Shown here: one piece after another, positions 1-5,707 of the stretch | Layout: each line of letters opens with the position of its first letter | How positions within the stretch are numbered: position 1 is the stretch's first letter | Assembly (NCBI GenBank): GCA_002393195.1 | Contig: DGIK01000210.1 | Coordinates: forward strand, 17,981 to 32,554 | DNA from: Bacteroidales bacterium UBA3824 | Lineage (GTDB): Bacteria > Bacteroidota > Bacteroidia > Bacteroidales > UBA3824 | DNA length: 14,574 nt | Reading direction: 5' to 3' | The notes under the pieces: model-generated | Told to the model about the DNA's origin: nothing | The model's database searches: none | What the model saw: the letters and a program-made list of their open reading frames with translations, nothing else | Position numbers and translations under genes: made by a program

Positions 1-1620
1 GACTTCGGACAGAACTACCTGATGACCCTTCAGGAGAAGACCACTGTCGACGGTCATACCACCTATTCCTATCCCATCATCTTCACCAATGGCGACAACG
101 ACACCTTCCCGCTCTGGTACGCCCAAGAGGTAGAGGGCATCAGAACAGACATCAGAGTAGTAAATCTTGCCTACATCAATGCCGATTGGTACACCAACCA
201 GATGCGCCGCCGTGCATACGAATCGGCGCCGTTGCCAATCAACATCCCCAAAGAAAAACTCGTGGAAGGCAGCCGCGACGTCTCGTACTTGAAGGAGATT
301 CCGACGATGTTTTTCAACGAAAAATACCTCGGCAACAAGGCGAAATACGAGCAGTATGTTGTAAAAGGCGAAAACGACATCATCACGTTGATTACCAACA
401 GCAACCTGCGCAACGTATTGCCCGCCGACTACGATGCAGTTGTCAACAAACACCAACTCAAAGGTCAGCCGTTGATGATGGCTAAGTTTGTCAACGCATT
501 GTCGTTGAAGTCAAAAGACTACGGCATCAACGAACAGGATCTCTCGATTGTGAAATCAAACATCGACCAACTCATCAAAATAATCTCAGACGAGCCAGTG
601 CCGGTGAAGACCATCGTGGATTTCATAGCCTCCGACGACGACGCCACCAAACTTACGCTCCAAGGCGGCGACATATACGACTTTGCGCCCACCTTCAATT
701 TTTACTTGCCTGTGGACAAGCAGAAGGTAATCGACAACGGAACGGTACCCGCCAAGGATTCTGCCAAAATCGTTGACCGCGTGATTTGGCGTCATCCTGG
801 CAATTATATCCGCAAAGGTCAACTCGCCGTACTCGACATCCTCGCCAACAACAACTGGGAGCGACCGATTTATTTTGCAATCACGGTCGGTCAAGAGGCA
901 TACCAGGGATTGGACGGATATTTCAGGCTCGACGGCTTGGCATACCGTTTTCTGCCCATCAAGACTGAATCGTCATCCTACGAAAAAGGCTCCATCAACA
1001 CCGACATCCTCTACGACGCTTATATGAACAAGTTTGAGTGGGGCGGCGTCAACAATCCGTCGGTATATATCGACGAAAACAACAGTCGAATGTTGATGAA
1101 CATCAAAAACGGTTTTCTCAGACTTGCCAACGCGCTCAAAGCCGAAAACGACGACAAGAAGGCGGCACAGGTAATCGACAGATGTTACGAAGTGATGCCC
1201 TTGGACGTGATTGCACCGAGTTATTACGACATTTTCCTTGCCGACGTGTATTACAGGACCGGCAACAAGGACAAGGCATCAGCCGTACTCACACAATTTG
1301 CCGACAACAACGTGCAGGAAATCAAGCACATCGTAAGCCTCACTCCCGAACAAGCCAAAACTCTCGGCGACGATTATATGAGGGCAATTGCGATAGCGCA
1401 CGAAATCATCCGCACGATGCGAGCCAACAAAGACACCGAAAACGCCCGCCTCTACGCCGGCAAATACGCCGAAACGTTGCAAGCCGTGCCGCTGCTCACC
1501 AACACGGCAGGTTACGACATCGAGAGCGAGGATTTTTACAATCTGTTTACAAGGCTCAACGACCAAGAGAAACAGATTATGCAGATATACCTCTATATGC
1601 TCACCGACGACTTGCAGTAG
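1..1620 (+). CDS. GT117/DUF2723 family membrane protein, C-terminal part (5' end cut by window)
   Basis: The frame is open from base 1 and gives 539 residues without a start, so the N-terminal part lies outside the window. The visible part opens with a block I recognise from Bacteroidota DUF2723 proteins (glycosyltransferase family 117, related to protein O-mannosyltransferases): FTNGDNDTFPLWYAQEVEG, followed by conserved LAYINADWYTNQMRR. In this family the missing N-terminal half carries the many membrane helices and the glycosyltransferase-like core, and the soluble C-terminal half faces the periplasm. The last 200 or so residues are helical and look TPR-like (alternating A/L/Y positions around LANALKAENDDKKAAQVIDR and IFLADVYYRTGNKDKASAVL). 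Substrate and donor cannot be read from this fragment. The gene is followed after 44 nt by a polysaccharide deacetylase, so a shared role in envelope glycan modification is possible but inferred. Family call firm; activity uncertain. Confidence 0.88.
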   Translation, partial: DFGQNYLMTLQEKTTVDGHTTYSYPIIFTNGDNDTFPLWYAQEVEGIRTDIRVVNLAYINADWYTNQMRRRAYESAPLPINIPKEKLVEGSRDVSYLKEIPTMFFNEKYLGNKAKYEQYVVKGENDIITLITNSNLRNVLPADYDAVVNKHQLKGQPLMMAKFVNALSLKSKDYGINEQDLSIVKSNIDQLIKIISDEPVPVKTIVDFIASDDDATKLTLQGGDIYDFAPTFNFYLPVDKQKVIDNGTVPAKDSAKIVDRVIWRHPGNYIRKGQLAVLDILANNNWERPIYFAITVGQEAYQGLDGYFRLDGLAYRFLPIKTESSSYEKGSINTDILYDAYMNKFEWGGVNNPSVYIDENNSRMLMNIKNGFLRLANALKAENDDKKAAQVIDRCYEVMPLDVIAPSYYDIFLADVYYRTGNKDKASAVLTQFADNNVQEIKHIVSLTPEQAKTLGDDYMRAIAIAHEIIRTMRANKDTENARLYAGKYAETLQAVPLLTNTAGYDIESEDFYNLFTRLNDQEKQIMQIYLYMLTDDLQ

Positions 1621-1664
1621 GGGTATTTTATAATTATAATTGACAACTATAAACGACAACGCCA

Positions 1665-2318
1665 ATGCAGGACTACATTGTACATCCGCCAGAACTGGTA
1701 AGGCATTTTTTCAAGCGTTACACCTGGAAACTCGTGCCGGAGGACGACAACGAGAAGGTCATCTACATCACCATCGACGACGGCCCGATACCAGAGATGA
1801 CGCCTGGCACACTCGATATGCTCGCCCGTTATGACGCCAAGGCGACATTCTTCTGCGTAGGCGACAATGTGCGCAAATACCCCGACCTATTCGAGCGCAT
1901 CAAGGCGGAGGGGCACAGCGTTGGCAATCACACCTTCAACCACCTCAACGGCTTGCGTACCAAGGTGGCTGACTACATCGACAATGTGAAAATTGCCGAC
2001 CCGCTGATTAATTCCAACCTATTCCGCCCGCCGCACGGCAGGATGAAACACCGTCAGACCATCGCGCTCTCGGAGGGCAGGAAGATAATCCTGTGGGACG
2101 TGCTATCCAAGGATTACGACACGCGGGTAACGCCTGAGCGTTGTTGGCAGAATGTGGTAGATTACGTGAGCAACGGTTCGATAATCCTCTTCCACGACAA
2201 CATCAAAGCGACGCCACGTCAACGTTACGCATTGGAAAAGACGTTGCAGCGATATACAGAGGAGGGCTATCAATTCAAGGCGATACCATACAAGCCGCTC
2301 GGCGAAGTTGGCAAATGA
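1665..2318 (+). CDS. Polysaccharide deacetylase family protein (NodB domain)
   Basis: A 217-residue single-domain NodB-fold (carbohydrate esterase 4) protein. All five family motifs are visible: motif 1 TIDDGP at 36-41 (base D38, metal ligand D39; the usual Phe is Ile), motif 2 HSVGNHTFNH at 84-93 (metal ligands H89 and H93), motif 3 RPPHG at 121-125, motif 4 WDVLSKDYD at 144-152, motif 5 IILFHD at 173-178 with H177. Members remove N- or O-acetyl groups from chitin-like glycans, peptidoglycan or surface polysaccharides using a divalent metal; the exact substrate cannot be told here. There is no signal peptide or membrane segment, so it appears cytoplasmic unless exported another way. It begins 44 nt after the DUF2723 gene and precedes a CvpA-like gene, probably in one transcript. 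The ATG at 1665 fits the usual length of the short Bacteroidales homologues. Confidence 0.92.
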   Translation: MQDYIVHPPELVRHFFKRYTWKLVPEDDNEKVIYITIDDGPIPEMTPGTLDMLARYDAKATFFCVGDNVRKYPDLFERIKAEGHSVGNHTFNHLNGLRTKVADYIDNVKIADPLINSNLFRPPHGRMKHRQTIALSEGRKIILWDVLSKDYDTRVTPERCWQNVVDYVSNGSIILFHDNIKATPRQRYALEKTLQRYTEEGYQFKAIPYKPLGEVGK

Positions 2319-2373
2319 CCTTGGCATTGCGATTAGTATGAATTAATTGGTAAAACAACAAAACATTTGCGAT

Positions 2374-2922
2374 ATGAATTCGACGACGACCATAGAAGTG
2401 CCAATTGGCAGCGGTGTGGACGCCATCATAGGCCTGCTACTGATAGTGGGCGCAGTGGTGGGGTACAAGCGCGGCATCATTGTGGAGTGCATCAGTTTCT
2501 TTGCGGTATTGGTGCTGCTCACCATCTGTGTAAACATCTCCAAGTCGGTGTTCAACCATCTGACTTCCCGCAGCGACGTGCCAGATTTGTTTGCCATCAT
2601 CCTGATGACGATGTGCTTCATTGCCGGTCTCGTATTTGTGATAAGCAGGGTCAATTTTAAGGTGCAGGTGATGATGCAGAGCACAATACTTGGGCAGTCG
2701 GCGCGAATATTGGGCGCGCTATTCGGCGCAATCAAGTTTTATTTCATATCGGCGGTGTTCCTCGTTACGCTTTTCAAGATCGACGAACACGCCAAATTTC
2801 TGCCCGACGCCGCCGCCCACTCCCAACTCTCACGCGGCAGCATCACCTTCGTCACCTCAATATTCCCATACTTGAAGCTCGACAACCCGACCCACGCCCC
2901 CTTCGCCCCGCCAAACGAGTAG
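2374..2922 (+). CDS. CvpA family inner-membrane protein
   Basis: A 182-residue integral membrane protein with four likely helices at about 14-31, 37-54, 70-90 and 108-130, followed by a proline-rich hydrophilic tail. The order of helices, the early VDAIIGLLLIVGAVVGYKRG segment and the short length match the CvpA (colicin V production) family, which is widespread in Bacteroidota and often lies near envelope or DNA-repair genes. In E. coli CvpA is linked to colicin V export and to envelope stress resistance; its biochemical role is unsettled. I chose the ATG at 2374; an in-frame TTG at 2347 would add nine residues but is less likely. It is 55 nt downstream of the deacetylase gene with no clear promoter between, so readthrough is likely. 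It ends right before the repeat array of the next gene. Confidence 0.8.
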   Translation: MNSTTTIEVPIGSGVDAIIGLLLIVGAVVGYKRGIIVECISFFAVLVLLTICVNISKSVFNHLTSRSDVPDLFAIILMTMCFIAGLVFVISRVNFKVQVMMQSTILGQSARILGALFGAIKFYFISAVFLVTLFKIDEHAKFLPDAAAHSQLSRGSITFVTSIFPYLKLDNPTHAPFAPPNE

Positions 2923-2928
2923 CAAGAA

Positions 2929-3036
2929 GGAATTTTGTGATTTTTCAGGGCAAAAATGCTGGAATTTTGTGATTTTTCGCCCTAAAAACGTTGGAATTTT
3001 GTGATTTTTCGCTAACTTTGAGCCGGAATTTTGTGA
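2929..3036 (+). repeat. Four direct repeats with exact 32-bp period upstream of the DUF4143 ATPase gene
   Basis: GGAATTTTGTGATTTTTC occurs perfectly at 2929-2946, 2961-2978 and 2993-3010, and its first 12 bases recur at 3025-3036. Copy starts are 32 bp apart each time, close to three helical turns, so a bound protein would meet every copy on the same DNA face. The three 14-bp spacers differ from each other. The promoter of the downstream gene overlaps the third copy, and the fourth lies at or just after the expected transcription start. This is the layout of a multi-site operator or iteron-like array. The binding protein is not visible. Confidence 0.85.
2991..3020 (+). promoter_or_regulatory. 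Bacteroidota-type promoter for the DUF4143 ATPase gene
   Basis: TTG at 2991-2993, a 19-nt gap, then TAACTTTG at 3013-3020 match the Bacteroidota -33/-7 pattern TTG-N19-TAnnTTTG. Transcription would start near 3025, leaving a leader of about 30 nt before the ATG at 3057. The -33 element straddles the edge of the third repeat copy and the -7 element lies wholly in the following spacer, so repeat-bound protein would be expected to affect transcription. Confidence 0.7.
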
Positions 3037-3056
3037 CAATCAAACATTAATCCATT

Positions 3057-4406
3057 ATGGCACTGCAACTTAGACGAAAAATAGACGAATACCTCGCAGA
3101 ATGGAAGAAAAATCCCAATCATTTGCCGCTGATTGTAAAGGGCGCACGACAGATCGGGAAGACTTTTTCCATCGAAAATTTTGCGCAACAGTACAAAAGT
3201 TTTGTAGAAATCAATTTCGTAACCTCGCCCGAATATAAGACAATTTTTGAACGCGGTTTTTCTGCAAATGAAGTCGTAAAACAGATTTCAATGATTAATC
3301 CAGACTTCAAGTTTATAGAAAACGACACTATGATATTTTTTGACGAATTGCAGGCGTGCGCCAACTGCGCTACTTCGCTGAAATTCTTTGCATTGGACAA
3401 GAAATACGATGTCATTTGCTCCGGCTCGTTGATGGGCATCAATTATCAGGAGATAGATTCGGTGTCAGTGGGCTACAAAATCGACTATGAAATGTATTCG
3501 CTTGACTTTGAGGAGTTTTTGTGGGCAAAAGGCTACAAGGACAATCAGATTGACGACCTCTTTGATAATATGAAACAATTGCAGCCGCTCAGTCAGACGG
3601 TAATGGATGTGATGATGCAAAATTTCAGGGAATACATTCTTATTGGCGGTATGCCGCAAGTGGTAAAAATGTTCGTTACCAAAAACAACTTTTCAGGCAT
3701 ATTGGACACGCAGCGGGCGTTGCTCCGCGCATACGGCGAAGACATCACGAAATACGCCTACGGACTCGACAAGGCAAAAGTAAGGAACGTCTATGAAAGC
3801 ATCCCGGCATTTTTGGCGAAGGACAACAAAAAATTTCAGATTTCAAAAATAGCCCACGGCGCACGAAACCGCGAGTACATCGGCGTTGTCGATTGGCTCA
3901 ACGACGCCGGCATCGTCAATATTTGCTACTGCCTCGACCTGCCCGAACTTCCGTACAAAGGCAATTACAACCCGCAAAACTACAAGCTATACTTCCGCGA
4001 TACAGGTCTCCTGATTGCATCGTTGGACGACGAGGCGCAAGCCGACCTCCGCGCCAACAAGAATTTCAACACTTACAAAGGTGCTGTATATGAAAACATT
4101 GTAGCCGATATGCTCACAAAGGCGGGCTATCCGCTCTATTATTACAAAAACGCCAAAGGTACAGTGGAAATGGATTTTTTCGTAAGGGACGCCAACTCAG
4201 CCGTCCCCGTGGAAGTAAAAGCCAACGACAATTCCACCCCATCGCTCAACACGTTGATTGACAGCGATAAATACCCCTCCGTAAAATACGGCATCAAACT
4301 CTGCCACAAAAACATCGGCTTCAACGGCAAATTCTACACCTTCCCATATTTTTTGACATTTTTGCTGAAACGGTACATGATGTGGAGGATAGAAGGGGGC
4401 AAATGA
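3057..4406 (+). CDS. AAA-type ATPase with DUF4143 domain
   Basis: A 449-residue protein of the AAA_14/DUF4143 family. The N-terminal ATPase shows a Walker A motif GARQIGKT at 29-36 and a Walker B motif MIFFDE at 92-97, followed by a sensor-like strand DVICSGSLMG near 117-126. The C-terminal DUF4143 part contains EMDFF around 371-375 and VEVKA at 385-389. This spacing (acidic strand, then E-x-K) resembles the PD-(D/E)xK nuclease core, with E371/D373, E386 and K388 as candidate residues. These proteins are abundant, often present in many divergent copies in Bacteroidales and other anaerobes, and their biological function is poorly established; mobility or a defence-like role has been suggested by distribution only. 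The gene is AT-richer than its neighbours, has its own repeat-flanked promoter and no functional relation to flanking genes, consistent with an acquired module. Full length and apparently intact. Confidence 0.9.
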   Translation: MALQLRRKIDEYLAEWKKNPNHLPLIVKGARQIGKTFSIENFAQQYKSFVEINFVTSPEYKTIFERGFSANEVVKQISMINPDFKFIENDTMIFFDELQACANCATSLKFFALDKKYDVICSGSLMGINYQEIDSVSVGYKIDYEMYSLDFEEFLWAKGYKDNQIDDLFDNMKQLQPLSQTVMDVMMQNFREYILIGGMPQVVKMFVTKNNFSGILDTQRALLRAYGEDITKYAYGLDKAKVRNVYESIPAFLAKDNKKFQISKIAHGARNREYIGVVDWLNDAGIVNICYCLDLPELPYKGNYNPQNYKLYFRDTGLLIASLDDEAQADLRANKNFNTYKGAVYENIVADMLTKAGYPLYYYKNAKGTVEMDFFVRDANSAVPVEVKANDNSTPSLNTLIDSDKYPSVKYGIKLCHKNIGFNGKFYTFPYFLTFLLKRYMMWRIEGGK

Positions 4407-4489
4407 TGGGAGAATAAACACAATCGCCACATAAGAATCGGTTATTATCGGTTAAATTCTATCCGTCAAAAAAACGTCAATTTTTCAAT

Positions 4490-4504
4490 GACATTTATAA
4501 TGTC
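4490..4504. promoter_or_regulatory. Short palindrome upstream of the cvfB-like promoter
   Basis: GACATT-TAT-AATGTC is a perfect 6-bp inverted repeat ending 16 nt upstream of the -33 element at 4521. It could be an operator. Nearby, ATCGGTTA occurs twice 10 bp apart (4437-4444 and 4447-4454). No regulator is identified, and AT-rich palindromes of this size arise by chance. Confidence 0.3.
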
Positions 4505-4520
4505 GCGACCATTATTCTTT

Positions 4521-4551
4521 TTGCTCATCCCGAAAATATTATTTATCTTTG
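4521..4551 (+). promoter_or_regulatory. Bacteroidota-type promoter for the cvfB-like gene
   Basis: TTG at 4521-4523, a 20-nt gap and TATCTTTG at 4544-4551 match TTG-N20-TAnnTTTG. Expected transcription start is about 4555, giving a leader of roughly 55 nt. The promoter lies downstream of the first in-frame ATG at 4488, which helps decide that translation starts at 4611. Confidence 0.75.
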
Positions 4552-4565
4552 TCGTCAAAGAAATC

Positions 4566-4591
4566 CACGTCAAATACAAGCAATTGACGTG
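4566..4591 (+). promoter_or_regulatory. Leader stem-loop of the cvfB-like mRNA
   Basis: CACGTCAA (4566-4573) and TTGACGTG (4584-4591) are perfect 8-bp complements around a 10-nt loop. The hairpin lies in the predicted 5' leader and ends 19 nt before the start codon, so it could influence translation. It is not followed by a T run and so is not a terminator. Confidence 0.45.
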
Positions 4592-4610
4592 CAACAAACA
4601 GCAGAAAATT

Positions 4611-5444
4611 ATGATTGAAATAGGATATACCAACACAATGGAAGTATTGAGGATGTCGCCAAACGGGGCGTACCTCAACGGCGAGGATCTTGGCGAAATC
4701 CTCCTTCCCAACAAGTTTGTGACGCAGGACGTGAAGCCCGGCGCTACGATAGAAGCCTTCGTCTATCTCGACAGCGAAGACCGCCTTACAGCCACCGTGC
4801 AGCGTCCTTACACAGAAATCAACCATTTCGCATACCTCGAATGTGTAGCCGCCGACAGGCTCGGCGCATTCCTGTATTGGGGATTGGACAAGGATTTGCT
4901 GGTGCCAAAATCGGAGCAGAAAGACCGTTTTTTTGTCGGCAGGAAATACGTAGTCTATGTATATCTCGACGAGGCGTCGCAGAGGATTGTGGCCTCCCAA
5001 CGATTGAACAGATTTCTCTCCACGCGCCCGCCAGAGTACGAACCCGGCGACAAGTGCGAAATTTTTGTCGGACAGGAGACCGACCTCGGATTCCGCGTCA
5101 TCGTTGACGGCAAATACTGGGGAATGATATACAAGAGCGAAATGTTTCGCCCCGTACATTCGGGCGAATACACATACGCCTACGTCAAAAAAATCCGAGA
5201 AGACGACCTCCGCATCGACATGATGCTCGAAAAAAGCAGCGTAAAACTCGTGGACGCCACCGAACAGGAGATTTATGACCGCATCCGCGAGCGCGGCGGC
5301 TTCCTCGCCCTCAGCGACAAATCGTCCCCGGAGGAAATCTACCGAGAATTTGGAATCTCCAAAAAAATCTTCAAAAAAGCCATCGGCGGCCTCTACAAGG
5401 CACGTGTAATCAGCATCACCGACGACGGAATCAAATTAGCATAA
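4611..5444 (+). CDS. cvfB: CvfB/YitL-like S1-domain RNA-binding protein
   Basis: A 277-residue soluble protein matching the CvfB family in length and layout. The N-terminal half holds S1-like beta-barrel modules: one around residues 5-65 (YLNGEDLGEILLPN, then PGATIEAFVYLDSEDRL), a second around 70-135 (LGAFLYWGLDKDLLVPKSEQ, then VGRKYVVYVYLDE) and a third around 145-215 (PGDKCEIFVGQETDLGFRVI). The last 60 residues form a winged-helix-like domain (SPEEIYREFGISKKIFKKAIGGLYKARVI). In Staphylococcus aureus CvfB binds RNA and affects virulence gene expression; in Bacteroidota the role is untested. The ATG at 4611 is preferred over 4488, because the promoter lies between them and the extra N-terminal 41 residues are not family-like. 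It is monocistronic: own promoter, own terminator at 5458-5479. Confidence 0.85.
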   Translation: MIEIGYTNTMEVLRMSPNGAYLNGEDLGEILLPNKFVTQDVKPGATIEAFVYLDSEDRLTATVQRPYTEINHFAYLECVAADRLGAFLYWGLDKDLLVPKSEQKDRFFVGRKYVVYVYLDEASQRIVASQRLNRFLSTRPPEYEPGDKCEIFVGQETDLGFRVIVDGKYWGMIYKSEMFRPVHSGEYTYAYVKKIREDDLRIDMMLEKSSVKLVDATEQEIYDRIRERGGFLALSDKSSPEEIYREFGISKKIFKKAIGGLYKARVISITDDGIKLA

Positions 5445-5457
5445 ATCACTGTATGAC

Positions 5458-5479
5458 GCCGCCTTACGGCGGCTTTTTT
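5458..5479 (+). terminator. Rho-independent terminator of the cvfB-like gene
   Basis: GCCGCC (5458-5463), loop TTAC, GGCGGC (5468-5473) and six T (5474-5479) form a strong intrinsic terminator starting 13 nt after the stop codon. It is also the left end of the palindromic element described at 5458-5689. Confidence 0.88.
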
Positions 5480-5663
5480 ATAAACGAAAATTACCGTCAA
5501 TTTAACAAAAATTACCGTCAATTTGTTAGGGAGTCGCTACGCGAGAAATACTACAAATCTTTACAAATAAAACAAAAAAATTTGAGTGATTTGTATAAAT
5601 TTGTAAGATTTCTGCCCGACAGGGCACTAAATAATTGACGAAAAATTCACGGTAATTTTCGTT

Positions 5664-5689
5664 CAAAAAAAGAACGCCGCAAGGCGTTC
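5664..5689 (-). terminator. Terminator-like hairpin in minus orientation, just upstream of the murF-alr start
   Basis: GAACGCC (5672-5678), loop GCAA, GGCGTTC (5683-5689) is a perfect 7-bp stem. Seven A at 5665-5671 become a T run when read on the minus strand, so it is an intrinsic terminator only in that direction. No supported minus-strand gene ends here. On the plus strand it is a stable hairpin ending 18 nt before the start codon at 5708. It is the right-end counterpart of the hairpin at 5458-5473. Confidence 0.55.
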
Positions 5690-5707
5690 CCCCAAAAAAC
5701 GAAATTT

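Larger units (their letters stand above)
5458..5689. repeat. Palindromic MITE-like element with terminator hairpins at both ends
   Basis: The interval reads as one large imperfect inverted repeat. From each end inward: a hairpin with core CGCCTTRCGGCG, a T run, the perfect 15-mer AACGAAAATTACCGT (5483-5497; complement at 5649-5663), a CGTCAATT..TTAG block, a small hairpin (TCGC-TAC-GCGA left, GCCC-GACA-GGGC right), then a 25-bp stretch (5544-5568 against 5589-5613) with about four mismatches, around an A-rich centre of 20 nt. In the left arm the AAAATTACCGTCAATTT unit is doubled (5487-5503 and 5508-5524). The small hairpins sit at the same place but differ in sequence while keeping pairing. 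No transposase is encoded; a 61-codon open frame inside is not convincing. This suggests a non-autonomous repeat element or a structured RNA. Whether it recurs in the genome cannot be told here. Confidence 0.65.

Noticed and set aside
2929..3036. CRISPR array
   Set aside because: Repeats are 18 bp and spacers only 14 nt, the last copy is truncated, no cas gene is near, and a promoter lies inside. This is an operator-like or iteron-like array.
2857..3039. A 60-codon minus-strand open frame with repeated residues across the direct-repeat array
   Set aside because: Its internal repetition is the translated DNA repeat; it overlaps the end of the CvpA gene and the ATPase promoter.
3057..4406. DUF4143 ATPase plus neighbours as a multi-gene defence system
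   Set aside because: The gene stands alone with its own promoter. Flanking genes are a CvpA-like protein and an RNA-binding protein with separate transcription, and no effector, toxin or nuclease partner is seen.
4488..4610. N-terminal extension of the cvfB-like protein from the ATG at 4488
   Set aside because: The promoter at 4521-4551 lies inside it, and the added hydrophobic 41 residues do not fit a soluble CvfB-type protein.
5453..5638. A 61-codon plus-strand open frame after the cvfB-like gene
   Set aside because: It starts before a strong terminator, runs through the palindromic element, and its repeated NYRQF residues just reflect the duplicated AAAATTACCGTCAATTT unit.
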